Below are positions 22,695 through 32,445 of a DNA stretch of 64,000 nucleotides, piece by piece; the stretch's first letter is position 1, and every line of letters begins with the position of its first letter. This DNA comes from Deltaproteobacteria bacterium (GTDB lineage Bacteria; Myxococcota_A; Polyangia; Polyangiales; Houyiibacteriaceae). The notes under the pieces were generated by a model, which was not told the origin of the DNA, made no database searches, and worked only from the letters and a program-made list of their open reading frames with translations. The stretch lies in contig JAEPMI010000013.1 of NCBI GenBank assembly GCA_017644045.1, positions 124,001 through 188,000 on the forward strand, written 5' to 3'. The translations under genes and the position numbers were made by a program.

Positions 22695-24440
22695 TCAGCC
22701 GCGGAGGGCGGACCAGAGGAGGCTCGGGATCTTCGCGAGGCTGGGCTTCGCGTAGATGCCGGTGAGCTTCTTGCCGATCTCGTGGGCCGTGCGGTTGTCG
22801 AGGAACCAGGTGGGCTTCGGCTTCACCATGAAGGGGCCACGGATGACCGACTTCTCGGGCTTGTCGAAGAGGTAGGTGTTGTGGACCGCGCCCTCGCCGG
22901 AGCGGATGTCGTCCTTGGTGTGACCGGGGAACGCGCCCCACGCCGGCGTGACCAGCGCGTAGGCGAGCGCGGACCAGTGGTTCACGGCGACCGAGCCGTA
23001 ACGGAGATCGGCGATGGCCTTATCGATCGCCTTGGCGACGCGCGGGTCCTTCATCGTCTTCGGGTGCACGATGATCGAGCAGCTCAGCGAGCCCCAGAGG
23101 GTCTCGTTGGCCATCTCGACGGCCTTCTCGATGTACTCGACGACGCTCTCGGCCTCGAGGGGCACCTCGCTGGTGACGCCGCACCAGGCCTCGGTGGTGA
23201 AGCAGATGTCGTCTTCCTTGGTCGGGTCGAGATCGCTGACCAGGGTCCAGGGCACCTTGCCGTCGCCGCGCGGGCCGAACTGGTGCGCGTCCGGGTGCTC
23301 CTTCAGGAAGGCCTCCTGCCGATCCTCGGCGCCCGGGTAGTAGGGCATGCGGGGCTCGGCGCGGGAGAAGGCGCGCTTGATGGAGTCGAGGAGCGCCTGC
23401 CGCTTGGCCCACGCGCCGTGGGTGACGATCACGCGGGTGGCGTTGCAGTTGAAGCCGGCGTTGTTGGTGAGCGACGACGCCAGGTTCACGCCCTGGTAGT
23501 CGAGCTCCGCTTCGGTCCACGGACCGGGCACCACGATGATCGGCGTCACGTTGCCGAGCTCGGCGCTGATCGGCTTGTCGTTGCGCGGCTCGTTGCGGCG
23601 CTTGCGCTCCTCGCCGTCCTTGCCGAGGCCCCAGACGATCGCGTCGTAGGTCTTGTCCGAGCCCGTGATGTGGATCGAGCCCACGAGATCGTGGGTGCAG
23701 AGGTAGTCGCCTTCCTTGGCGCCGCCGTAGACCACGCGGAAGTAGCCGAGGCGCACGAGCTCGCGGAAGGCCTCGTCCATGAAGGGCCCGAGGTACTCGT
23801 TGACGGGGTTCATCTTGAGGATGACCACCTCGCCCTCGGCGAAGAGCTTGTAGAGCGCGTCCATCGGACCGATGGAGCTGACGTTGCCGGCGCCGAGCAC
23901 CAGCGAGACCCGACCGGACTTCGGCTTGTTCCGGTAGAACTCGGCCATGTTGTCCTGGAGGGTCGACTTGGTGACCGACTTGTCCATCCAGATCTCGGCG
24001 CTGAAGCCGGTGAAGAGGAGCTTGTCGATGTTGTCGGTCGGGAAGACCGGCGCCACCACCTGACCGTCCGGACGCACGGTGACCTCGCCGTTGAGCTTGG
24101 GGCTGCCGTGGTCGCGGATGTCCTTCAGCGACTTCTTCAGGAGCTGCATGTTGCGGAGCACGACGGCGGGACCGCCGAGCCACTCCTCGCCTTCGGCCGG
24201 GGTGCCGCGACGGATGCCCTTGGCCTCGCAGGCGGCGCGGACCCAACGGTCGGCCACGCGGGTGGTGCTGTCGATGAGCACGTCGAGGATCCGGATGCGC
24301 TCGTCGATCGAGAGCCCGACCCAGGCGTCCTTCTTGTCGGAGAGGACGGCCAGCGCCTCGTCGATCTCGTCCTGCGAGGTGGCCGGGATCGAGGCCTTGG
24401 CCTCGGGGATGGCGGCGGAGCCGTGCTGCAGCGCGGTCAT
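22695..24440 (-). CDS. Aldehyde dehydrogenase superfamily protein
   Basis: 581 aa, longer than typical ALDHs (~490). Visible signatures are the cofactor-loop ITGSDKTYDAIVW, the general base Glu294 in SAELGNVTPIIV, and the catalytic Cys332 in TNNAGFNCNATRVIV. The spacing Glu to Cys (38) is in the normal range. The C-terminal segment (GAFPGHTKDDIRSGEGAVHNTYLFD) is not that of common betaine- or succinate-semialdehyde dehydrogenases, so substrate is unclear; it does not look like AstD. GAGGAGAG lies before ATG 24440. It is flanked by convergent and divergent genes and so is probably monocistronic. Confidence 0.85.
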   Translation of the reverse strand: MTALQHGSAAIPEAKASIPATSQDEIDEALAVLSDKKDAWVGLSIDERIRILDVLIDSTTRVADRWVRAACEAKGIRRGTPAEGEEWLGGPAVVLRNMQLLKKSLKDIRDHGSPKLNGEVTVRPDGQVVAPVFPTDNIDKLLFTGFSAEIWMDKSVTKSTLQDNMAEFYRNKPKSGRVSLVLGAGNVSSIGPMDALYKLFAEGEVVILKMNPVNEYLGPFMDEAFRELVRLGYFRVVYGGAKEGDYLCTHDLVGSIHITGSDKTYDAIVWGLGKDGEERKRRNEPRNDKPISAELGNVTPIIVVPGPWTEAELDYQGVNLASSLTNNAGFNCNATRVIVTHGAWAKRQALLDSIKRAFSRAEPRMPYYPGAEDRQEAFLKEHPDAHQFGPRGDGKVPWTLVSDLDPTKEDDICFTTEAWCGVTSEVPLEAESVVEYIEKAVEMANETLWGSLSCSIIVHPKTMKDPRVAKAIDKAIADLRYGSVAVNHWSALAYALVTPAWGAFPGHTKDDIRSGEGAVHNTYLFDKPEKSVIRGPFMVKPKPTWFLDNRTAHEIGKKLTGIYAKPSLAKIPSLLWSALRG

Positions 24441-24556
24441 CGTGTCTCTCTCCTCTTACTGGGATCGCGGCCCGGGGGCCGGTGTGGCACGCAGTGTCGA
24501 TGTTCGGCGGCCGGGATGCAACGTGGCGTTGTTTGGTGCCCGGGGCCGCAGATCGG

Positions 24557-24562
24557 TACCAT
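24557..24562 (+). promoter_or_regulatory. -10 box TACCAT, probable leaderless start
   Basis: TACCAT is followed by 6 nt and then ATG 24569, with no Shine-Dalgarno. Transcription would start at or next to the start codon. TTGGTG 18 nt upstream (24533-24538) is a possible -35. Confidence 0.6.
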
Positions 24563-24568
24563 CCCGCG

Positions 24569-25414
24569 ATGCGCTTGGTCCTCCTCCCGCTGCTCTGTGC
24601 GCTCGGCGTCGCCGGCGGAGCGGGGTTCGCGGAATGGAGCGGGTCGACGGAAGCGACCGATCGTGAGCGATCCTCGTCCGAATCCGTGGCCGAGCCGGCG
24701 CCCGAGCCGAAGGAGGCCGGGCGGGTCGCGACGGTGGACCGGAGCCACGTGCCGGCGGTCGCCGACTGGCTCCCGGACGAGCGGCGCTGCGCGCGCTATC
24801 GGCGGCGTCGCGGCCGCTGCAACGGTCCACGGCGCGCGCCGGTGCCGAAGGGCAAGCCCTCCGTGGTCGCCGATGCGCTCGGACTCGGGACCCACCGCGC
24901 AGCCGCCGCGCTGATCCGCGGCGAGCCTCGGCCCGAGTGGATCGCCGCGGCCCAGCGGATCGGCAAGCCCCGCTTCCCGCTCGCCTGGCCCATCGCCGAT
25001 GGGCGCTTCGGTCGGGGCTATGGCCGCGGTCACGCCGCGGGCGGTCCGCGCCATCATCGGGGCGTCGACGTGACCGCCGAGGTCGGCACCCCGGTGCGCG
25101 CGGTCGAGCGGGCGCTGGTCGGCTACGCGGACAACACCGTGCACGGCTACGGCAACCTGCTCGTGTTGCTCCACGGCGACGGCTCGGTCTCGGCGTATGC
25201 GCACCTCTCGGCGATCCACGTCTTCGCCGGCCAGGTGGTCGAGCGCGGGCAGCCGGTCGCGCTCGCCGGGAACACCGGCATCAGCCGTGGACCGCACCTG
25301 CACTTCGAATGGCGCGAGGGGGGCGAGCCCCTCGACCCGATGCCGCGCTTCGAGCGCGAGCGCTGGCCCGCGTGGATGCGGCGAGCTCACCCAGAAGAAG
25401 GAGCGGCGAAGTGA
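24569..25414 (+). CDS. M23 (LytM-type) metallopeptidase
   Basis: 281 aa. A signal sequence or anchor (LVLLPLLCALGVAGGAGF) is followed by a variable Arg/Pro-rich region and an M23 domain (residues ~140-260). All zinc ligands and catalytic residues are present: H163xxxD167 (HRGVD), H212 (AYAHLS) and HLH (243-245, GPHLHFE). Such enzymes cut peptidoglycan peptide crosslinks in the periplasm. The start at ATG 24569 is chosen because it sits 6 nt after a TACCAT box; the frame is open 29 codons further up. The stop overlaps the next gene by 4 nt (GTGA). Confidence 0.9.
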   Translation: MRLVLLPLLCALGVAGGAGFAEWSGSTEATDRERSSSESVAEPAPEPKEAGRVATVDRSHVPAVADWLPDERRCARYRRRRGRCNGPRRAPVPKGKPSVVADALGLGTHRAAAALIRGEPRPEWIAAAQRIGKPRFPLAWPIADGRFGRGYGRGHAAGGPRHHRGVDVTAEVGTPVRAVERALVGYADNTVHGYGNLLVLLHGDGSVSAYAHLSAIHVFAGQVVERGQPVALAGNTGISRGPHLHFEWREGGEPLDPMPRFERERWPAWMRRAHPEEGAAK

Positions 25415-26088
25415 AGGCATGGGCAGGTCTCTTCATGGCCGCGGCGCTCTTCGCCGCGGCGCCGGCCTCGGCCGACCGACCGACCTCCGACGACCTCTCG
25501 CTGATCAGCGGCCGCACCGTCGGCAACGGTGAGGTCGTGATCAGCGCCGGCCTCGGCTGGCCGGGCTTCTACGCCGAGGTCCTCTTCTCGCCGAGCTCGA
25601 AGTTCGACCTCGGCCTCCGCGCCCACGTCGACTACGGCGGCCTGATCGGCACCGCGACCGGCGTCGCCGGCGGCCTCTCCATCCCGATGCGCCTCCACGT
25701 CTACGGCAAGGACGACATCGACATCGCGATCGCCGCGCGCCCCTTCGTCCTCCTCGGCGAGGGCGCGATCTTCGGCGAAGAGGGCACCTTCGCCGACGAC
25801 TTCGGCTATGCCATCGGCCTCGAGGCCGGCATGCGCGTCGGCTTCCACGTCAGCAACAGCGCGACCTTCACCGTCGGCGCGGCGGGCCTCTTCGCGTGGA
25901 CTCACGTCAACGACGCGGGCGGCGGCGCGGTCGGCGGCGGCGCGCCACTCATCGGCATCGAAGCGAACTTCAACCGCCAGACCGTCTTCTTTGCCGAAGC
26001 CCTCGCCGGCTACGCGGGTGCGGCGGAGAACCGCTTCGGCCGCCACATGTGGATGCGGCTCGCGCTGGGCATCGGCTACCGGCTGTAG
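25411..26088 (+). CDS. Putative outer-membrane beta-barrel-type exported protein
   Basis: 225 aa from GTG 25411, which overlaps the stop of the M23 peptidase gene (GTGA) and has GAAGGAG upstream. A cleavable signal peptide (LFMAAALFAAAPASADR) precedes a Gly- and aromatic-rich alternating pattern (GEVVISAGLGWPGFYAEV, FDLGLRAHVDYGG, IGLEAGMRVGFHV) ending in the aromatic GIGYRL, as expected for an 8-10-strand barrel terminating in a hydrophobic C-terminal strand. Translational coupling suggests it works with the peptidase at the envelope. Specific function unknown. Confidence 0.65.
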   Translation: MKAWAGLFMAAALFAAAPASADRPTSDDLSLISGRTVGNGEVVISAGLGWPGFYAEVLFSPSSKFDLGLRAHVDYGGLIGTATGVAGGLSIPMRLHVYGKDDIDIAIAARPFVLLGEGAIFGEEGTFADDFGYAIGLEAGMRVGFHVSNSATFTVGAAGLFAWTHVNDAGGGAVGGGAPLIGIEANFNRQTVFFAEALAGYAGAAENRFGRHMWMRLALGIGYRL

Positions 26089-26105
26089 GTGAGCCGAAGG
26101 CGAGC

Positions 26106-26142
26106 CCCGTGCCCGTGCCCATGCCCGTGCCCGTGCCCGATG
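26106..26142 (+). repeat. Tandem CCCGTG hexamer array
   Basis: Five hexamers (CCCGTG, CCCGTG, CCCATG, CCCGTG, CCCGTG) plus a partial sixth directly follow the barrel-like gene. An inverted partial copy (26603-26620, CACGGGCACGGGCACGGT) lies on the other side of the frameshifted gene. Confidence 0.8.
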
Positions 26143-26166
26143 CAGGGGGTCGATCGCTTTGCTAGC

Positions 26167-26602
26167 GTGACCGGTCTAGGAGCTCACCCTCGAAACGATC
26201 CGCACCCTCCTCTCCGACCTCGCGGCTCAGACCCTTCGCGTCACCCTCGAGGGCGACGAGCTGCTCGGCTTCGGCGTCTACGCCTACCTACGCCTCTTCT
26301 ACGAGGGCGACCTCGCGTTCGACGACTGGCACACGGTCCACGTGCTTCACGAGACGCCCACGTGCATCACTTGTGTGGGCTTGATGTACGTGCTGCCCAG
26401 CGGTCTGCTGCCGCTGGAGATCGAGCTGACTCGGAAGGGCAACGAGGTCCACTATGAGATGTGGATCGGTCACGACGACTCGTCCGAGTCGAGGCGGTCG
26501 ACCGCGCTCTACCTCTATGCGACCGAGGGGTACGATCCGCCGTGGGGTTGGAGCGAGCCAATGGTGGGCGCCGTTCCGGTGAGTGCGCTCGTCCGTCCAT
26601 GA
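26167..26602 (+). pseudogene. Small unknown gene with an apparent 1-nt insertion near its start
   Basis: The coding frame ending at TGA 26600-26602 stays protein-like back to 26180 (ELTLETIRTLL, then YAYLRLFYEGDLAFDDWHTV) but has no ATG, GTG or TTG before GTG 26342, and meets an in-frame TAG at 26177. A TAGCGT box (26163-26168) and GTG 26167 are one frame off. Deleting one G from the CTAGG at 26176-26180 would fuse VTGL to ELTLETIR and give ~145 codons. Either the gene carries a 1-nt insertion, the base is a sequencing error, or translation starts internally at GTG 26342 (86 aa). Family unknown. Confidence 0.45.
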
Positions 26603-26620
26603 CACGGGCACGGGCACGGT
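26603..26620 (-). repeat. Inverted partial copy of the CCCGTG array
   Basis: CACGGGCACGGGCACGGT is the reverse complement of part of the array at 26106-26142. The two arrays bracket the frameshifted small gene. Confidence 0.7.
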
Positions 26621-26638
26621 GAGCGCCTTCGGCGCTCA
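26620..26638. terminator. Perfect hairpin between convergent genes
   Basis: TGAGCGCC (26620-26627) and GGCGCTCA (26631-26638) pair perfectly around TTC. The last arm includes the stop codon of the minus-strand glycosyltransferase gene. Likely a bidirectional terminator without a strong U-tract. Confidence 0.5.
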
Positions 26639-27796
26639 GGCGCGCTCGGTGCGGACCCACTCCTGCTCTTCCTTGGCGGCGCCGAGGATCTTCGGGAGCA
26701 GCTTCGCCTTCCAGGCGATGTAGAGCGGGGCGCCGGCGAGGGCCTTGAGGTCTTCGCGGTCGGCGCCGCCGACCTTGAGGGCGGCGAGCACGTGGGCGCC
26801 GACGGAGCCGAGGCCGACGGCGGCGGCGATCTGCGTGGGCGGGAAGGGGACGAGGAGCGTGACGCCGAGCAGGCCGACGTGGGTCGCGAGGGGCAGGAGC
26901 ATGAGCTCGAGGAGCGGCTCGGTGAGCTTCAGCCGGCCCTTGGCGATCTCGGCGATCAGGCCAGGCGCCTTCTCGCGCATCATCCGCATGCGGCCGCCCT
27001 CCCAGCGCGCGCGCTGGGTCTCGACGCCCTTGCCGGCGTCGGGCATGTCGCCACGGACGCAGGTCTCGTCGACGAACTCCACGCGGTAGCCGGCGCGGAC
27101 CAGGTCGAGGTGGTGCTCGAGGTCCTCGACGACCGAGCGCGCGGCGTAGGGCACGGCTTCGAGGCAGCGGCGGCTGAGGCCGAAGCCGTTGCCGAGAATG
27201 CCGCAGCTCAGTCCGAGACGATCGCGGCCACGAGGACGCACGACGTTGAACGCCATGAAGGCGACGTTCATCAGCCGCTTCCGCTGCGACTCGCCGGGGT
27301 CGCGGACGAGGTAGCGGCACTGCAGCGCGTCGGCGCCGTCCGAGAAGCGACGCGCGAAGGCGGCGAGGAAGGTCGGCTCCACGTCGGTGTCGGCGTCCAC
27401 CACGATGAGCCCGTCGAGGTCGGCGTGCTCCGCCATGAGCGAGTCGAAGGCGTACTCGAGCGCGTAGCCCTTGCCCCGCAGGTTCGGGTTGCGGCGCTCG
27501 AGCACTCGGGCGCCCGCCTTTCGCGCCACGTCCGCGGTGTCGTCGGTGCAGTTGTCGGCGACCACGACGATCTCGACCTCGCAGCCCGCCGGGTCGCACG
27601 CGAGCAGGCTCTTCACGCAGCGGGTGATGCCCTCGCGCTCGTCGTGCGCGGGCACCACCACCGCGATCCGTCGACACGGTCGCGACTCGGCGTCGCGAGC
27701 GCGCGGCGGCAGGAGCGAAGCCGCGGTGAGGAGCGAGAGCTCGATGGTCCCCGGCGCCGTGAGGGTGGCCAGGGGGATGCCCAGGAGAGCCGACAT
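26636..27796 (-). CDS. Membrane-associated family 2 glycosyltransferase
   Basis: 386 aa. An N-terminal hydrophobic segment (~1-30) precedes a GT2 domain: AVVVPAHDEREGI (nucleotide-binding), VVADNCTDDT, VVDADTDVEP (the DxD metal site), VVEDLEHHLDLVRAG (ED base) and ETQRARWEGG (the QxxRW-type acceptor motif of processive enzymes). C-terminal hydrophobic helices (~290-345) suggest membrane attachment. This architecture fits polysaccharide or glycolipid synthases; product unknown. It starts 6 nt after a TAGTGT box with no Shine-Dalgarno and is divergent from a TetR regulator gene 93 bp away. Confidence 0.85.
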   Translation of the reverse strand: MSALLGIPLATLTAPGTIELSLLTAASLLPPRARDAESRPCRRIAVVVPAHDEREGITRCVKSLLACDPAGCEVEIVVVADNCTDDTADVARKAGARVLERRNPNLRGKGYALEYAFDSLMAEHADLDGLIVVDADTDVEPTFLAAFARRFSDGADALQCRYLVRDPGESQRKRLMNVAFMAFNVVRPRGRDRLGLSCGILGNGFGLSRRCLEAVPYAARSVVEDLEHHLDLVRAGYRVEFVDETCVRGDMPDAGKGVETQRARWEGGRMRMMREKAPGLIAEIAKGRLKLTEPLLELMLLPLATHVGLLGVTLLVPFPPTQIAAAVGLGSVGAHVLAALKVGGADREDLKALAGAPLYIAWKAKLLPKILGAAKEEQEWVRTERA

Positions 27797-27802
27797 GGAG
27801 CG

Positions 27803-27808
27803 ACACTA
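27803..27808 (-). promoter_or_regulatory. -10 box TAGTGT, probable leaderless start
   Basis: TAGTGT on the minus strand is separated by 6 nt from ATG 27796 of the glycosyltransferase gene, with no Shine-Dalgarno between. Confidence 0.55.
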
Positions 27809-27877
27809 GCCCAAACGAGCGCGACGGGAAGTGCTCGTCGCCACTGGATCTCCACGCCGCAGTGAGCCGCATTCGGT

Positions 27878-27883
27878 TACTCT
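27878..27883 (+). promoter_or_regulatory. -10 box TACTCT, probable leaderless start
   Basis: TACTCT is followed by CCGCAC and GTG 27890 of the TetR-family gene (6 nt gap), without a Shine-Dalgarno. Confidence 0.55.
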
Positions 27884-27889
27884 CCGCAC

Positions 27890-28531
27890 GTGGGCTCTGC
27901 GTCCGAGCGATCCAAACCCGAGGGCAAGCGCGCCAAAAACCGTCGCGAACGGACGGAGGCGCTGCTCGCGGCGGGCTTGGACCTCTTCCTCGAGCGCGGC
28001 GTCGAGCCGGTGACCATCGACGAGCTCGCCAAGGCGGCCGGCATGGCGAAGGGCAACTTCTACCGGTACTTCGACGACAAGGGCGCGCTGGTCGACGGGA
28101 TCCTCGCGCCGGTCGCCGGCAAGGTCCGGACCGCGATGCGCCGCTGCGCGGTCACGCTCGCGCGCGCCGACTCCCGCGCAGACCTCAACGGCACCTACGC
28201 CGCGCTCGCCCTCGAGCTCGCGGCCATCGCCGTGCCCCACCTGCGGGTGGTGCATCTCTATCTGCAGGAGAACCGCTCTCCCCCCACGGCCGCCACGGCC
28301 GGGATCAAGGCGCTCGCCGAAGAGATGGAGCGCGGGGCGATCCACCTGACCGACACCGCGGTCTCCCACGACCTGCTTCGCGTCTCCGATCCGCGCGTCA
28401 GCGCGCTCGCGGTGGTCGGCGCCGTCGAGCAGCTCGCGCTCGCGGTGTTGCGCGGCGGGCTCGACGCTCGCCCGGACGAGATCGCACGCATCGTCGTCGG
28501 CATGGTTCTCGACGGCATTCGCGCCCGCTGA
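27890..28531 (+). CDS. TetR/AcrR-family transcriptional regulator
   Basis: 213 aa from GTG 27890. A basic N-terminal arm (KPEGKRAKNRRERTEALL) leads into the TetR helix-turn-helix, with TIDELAKAAGMAKGNFYRYF as recognition region (~residues 43-62). The remaining ~150 residues are the helical ligand-binding/dimerisation domain (AVVGAVEQLALAVLRGGL). Such repressors usually control adjacent divergent genes, here the family 2 glycosyltransferase. The 93 bp intergenic space holds leaderless-type -10 boxes for both genes. Ligand unknown. Confidence 0.9.
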   Translation: MGSASERSKPEGKRAKNRRERTEALLAAGLDLFLERGVEPVTIDELAKAAGMAKGNFYRYFDDKGALVDGILAPVAGKVRTAMRRCAVTLARADSRADLNGTYAALALELAAIAVPHLRVVHLYLQENRSPPTAATAGIKALAEEMERGAIHLTDTAVSHDLLRVSDPRVSALAVVGAVEQLALAVLRGGLDARPDEIARIVVGMVLDGIRAR

Positions 28532-28632
28532 ACACCGTTCGAAAGCGGGGCACTTCGCCTCACTTCGGCTCGCCGGATCGGGTGGGCTCGTCGAGGGACT
28601 GAACGGCAAGGAAGCGTCCCCAAAAGGTGTGG

Positions 28633-28638
28633 TAGGGT
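28633..28638 (+). promoter_or_regulatory. -10 box TAGGGT, probable leaderless start
   Basis: TAGGGT is followed by 6 nt and GTG 28645 of the DUF2378-like gene; no Shine-Dalgarno is visible. Confidence 0.55.
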
Positions 28639-28644
28639 CCGGCC

Positions 28645-29211
28645 GTGGTTCGCGCCCGCGGTATGGCCCTGGCCCACCTCTCCGAGCACCCCGAGTTGGG
28701 TGGCGGAGAGCGCAGGGAAGTGTTTCTCAGCCACCTGGACTCCAAGACTCGAACGCTGATCGAGAAGGGGATCTCGGCGGAGCGTTGGTACGCGGAGCAT
28801 CACCACCTCTCGGCCTACAACGCGGTGGTGGCGACCCTCGGGCTCGACACCGACGAGAAGGTGTTCCGCTTCTTCTTCGAGTCGCAGCGGGACGTGCTCA
28901 TCAGCTCGAAGCGCACCAGCTTCCACACCCTCTCCGCCGTGCTCGCGCAGACGCCGGTTCGCTGGCGACGCGGCCACGACACCGGCCACCTCTCGGTCGG
29001 TCAGCGTTCGGAGACGGGGGTGCGCGCGATCCTGCGCGACCACCCCTACGCCGAAGACCGAGTGTTCCGGCTGGTGGTGCTCGGAGGGATCGCGGCGCTG
29101 GTCTCCGACATCGTGACGGTGGAAGAGGCGACCGCGGAGCGCGCCGGCCCACAGCGCGCGAAGCTGACCCTCAACTGGGCCCGGCGACGCACGTCATCGG
29201 CGGGCGCGTAG
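28645..29211 (+). CDS. DUF2378 (TIGR02265)-like myxobacterial protein
   Basis: 188 aa from GTG 28645. The layout resembles the DUF2378 family, which is expanded in myxobacteria: an N-terminal RGMALAHL segment, a helical part containing AERWYAEHHHLSAYNAVVATL, a WRRGHDTGHLSVGQRSETG turn, and a C-terminal strand-helix-strand region ending KLTLNWARRR. No catalytic residues are known for the family and its role is undefined; a sensory or ligand-binding fold has been suggested by its shape. Its 3' end overlaps the convergent lipoprotein gene by 18 bp. Family assignment is from memory of the pattern. Confidence 0.6.
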   Translation: MVRARGMALAHLSEHPELGGGERREVFLSHLDSKTRTLIEKGISAERWYAEHHHLSAYNAVVATLGLDTDEKVFRFFFESQRDVLISSKRTSFHTLSAVLAQTPVRWRRGHDTGHLSVGQRSETGVRAILRDHPYAEDRVFRLVVLGGIAALVSDIVTVEEATAERAGPQRAKLTLNWARRRTSSAGA

Positions 29212-29856
29212 TCCGACCTCGGCTGCGTCGCGAAGGTCGGTGCAGCGATCCATCATCTCCGGCATCGGCTCCAGCCGGCTGTCGATCGTGAAGGCATCGT
29301 GCCCGTTGATCTTCACCACCCAGGTCCGTTCGGTCCGCAGCGATGGGATGGGGCACTCGTTGCTGACGGTCATCGGACACTCGTGCGGTCCCGGAGTGAT
29401 CACGCGGAAGGTGCAGAGGTGGAGGACCCCCGCATCCCAGTCGACCCGCACGTCGCACTTGGCGGCCCCGGGCGGCGCACAATCGGGTTCTGGGTTGGGC
29501 AGCGTCACCGTGAGCATGCTCGAGTGGTCGACTGCGAGCGTGCCACCTTGGATCGCCGGGATGCAGATGCGTGCCGGGTCGGTCTCCCCGGGCGAGCAGA
29601 CGGCGCCCATGTCGATGCCCGGTGCCGGACCGGCGTCGGTCTCGACGAAGGCGTCGGTCTCGACGAAGGCGTCGGTCTCGATCTGTGCATCCGTGGTTCG
29701 GTGTGCGGAATCCGTCGGCTCGAGGCCGAAATCCGCTAGTTCGATAACAGTCCCCAGATCCGGGTCATCGTCGCCGATCACCTGGTGAGAACAGTAGCAA
29801 GCGGGCAAGCACCCCAAGGCGAGGAGCAGGGTGCGAGAGAGGGCGGGTCGAATCAT
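29194..29856 (-). CDS. Putative lipoprotein with TDAFVE repeats in the linker
   Basis: 220 aa. Signal peptide MIRPALSRTLLLALGCLPAC with lipobox-like Cys at ~16 or ~20, then a linker containing ETDAFVETDAFVETDAG (three near-identical hexapeptides, a 18-bp repeat unit on DNA around 29640-29685). The C-terminal ~130 residues form a Cys-containing beta domain (CDVRVDWDAGVLHLCTF, ECPMTVSNECPIP, WVVKINGHDAFTI). A related C-terminal pattern (inhibitor- or Ig-like strand ending in a short basic helix) occurs in the next lipoprotein upstream. It overlaps the DUF2378-like gene tail to tail by 18 bp. Function unknown. Confidence 0.65.
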   Translation of the reverse strand: MIRPALSRTLLLALGCLPACYCSHQVIGDDDPDLGTVIELADFGLEPTDSAHRTTDAQIETDAFVETDAFVETDAGPAPGIDMGAVCSPGETDPARICIPAIQGGTLAVDHSSMLTVTLPNPEPDCAPPGAAKCDVRVDWDAGVLHLCTFRVITPGPHECPMTVSNECPIPSLRTERTWVVKINGHDAFTIDSRLEPMPEMMDRCTDLRDAAEVGLRARR

Positions 29857-29901
29857 GCACCCTAAAGGGGCAAGAAGTGAGCCAACTCACTCCGTCGGCA
29901 C

Positions 29902-30795
29902 TCAGAGGTCCACGCAGCCGGCGGGTGCGTCGGCTCCGACGGTCAACTCGCCGAGGGTCCGACCGTTCATTCGAACGGTGTAGGTCCCGTCGCGGAGCTC
30001 GGGCGTCCAGCACTCGCGCTCGAGTCGACCCGACGCGCCCACGCAACCCCAGGTGGGCGCTCCCTCGTCGCAGTTTCGAAGGCGCGGCCGCAGCTCGATG
30101 GTGCGCGTCGCGTCGTCGAGCTCCGCGTCGCAGGGGCCGGGCTCGAAGGCACAGCTCACCTCGCCGGCGATCACCAGCGGCACGCGCGCTCCAGCGGCGA
30201 CATGCGTCGCGGGGAAGCAGAGCTCTTCGGGGTCGTCCCAGGCGTGGCCGGGGAACGCACAGAGCCCGCCCCCGAGCGAGCCGACCGTCTGGCAGAGCTG
30301 CCCATCGCCCGGCGGGAGGCCGAGCTCGAAGTGCGGGACCGAGCCGCTTTCGATCGCTCGAACGTCGAAGTCGGGCAGCGGGCACCAGACCTCGTTCGGG
30401 CCAGTACACGCGCGGCAGAGACCCTCGTCACAGATCGACACGCGCGCCATCGCGGTGCCCGAGCTGACCTCGACGTCGCAGCGCGGGACGCCGCCGCAGT
30501 GGCAATCGTCGAACTGCACGAGGAAGCCGGGCGCGAAGTCGGCGGCAGGGTCGCCTTCGACACACGCCTGGACGAGCGGGCCGGCCGGTCGACAGCGCCC
30601 CGCGTCCGGGGGCGGAGTCGCATCGACGATCGGACCTGCGTCGCCCGGGATCGGACCCGCGTCGACGGTGATCGGGCCCGCGTCTCCCGGGACGAAGTCG
30701 TCGCTCGCGTCGTCCCCCGAGCCGTGGCGAAGGAAGCAACCGCCGAGCAGCAGGAGCGCGGGGAAGAGCATCGGTCGGCACGGAGTGACACGCAC
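29902..30795 (-). CDS. Putative lipoprotein with DAGPI linker repeats
   Basis: 297 aa from GTG 30795, chosen because AGGAAGG (30802-30808) lies 6 nt upstream and because it adds the basic n-region (VRVTPCRP) that the internal ATG 30771 lacks. The lipobox is LLLGGC. A linker of DAGPI repeats (PGDAGPITVDAGPIPGDAGPI) precedes a Cys-rich beta domain (CRPAGPLVQACVEG, DDCHCGGVPRCDVEV, CDEGLCRAC) and a C-terminal strand region (GTYTVRMNGRTLGELTV) resembling that of the neighbouring lipoprotein at 29194-29856, so the two may be distant paralogues. It lies 26 bp downstream of the aminopeptidase gene. Confidence 0.7.
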   Translation of the reverse strand: MRVTPCRPMLFPALLLLGGCFLRHGSGDDASDDFVPGDAGPITVDAGPIPGDAGPIVDATPPPDAGRCRPAGPLVQACVEGDPAADFAPGFLVQFDDCHCGGVPRCDVEVSSGTAMARVSICDEGLCRACTGPNEVWCPLPDFDVRAIESGSVPHFELGLPPGDGQLCQTVGSLGGGLCAFPGHAWDDPEELCFPATHVAAGARVPLVIAGEVSCAFEPGPCDAELDDATRTIELRPRLRNCDEGAPTWGCVGASGRLERECWTPELRDGTYTVRMNGRTLGELTVGADAPAGCVDL

Positions 30796-30821
30796 GCCGC
30801 GCCTTCCTGCAAACCCCGTGC

Positions 30822-32423
<1,602 letters not shown>

Positions 32424-32445
32424 GCCAGGTAGGGCGAGACCCGGT

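Noticed and set aside
22695-24440. AstD as partner of AstB
   Set aside because: The protein is longer than AstD and its motif context differs; it lies 20 kb away from astB on the opposite strand.
26106-26142. CRISPR-like array
   Set aside because: The units are contiguous 6-mers without spacers.
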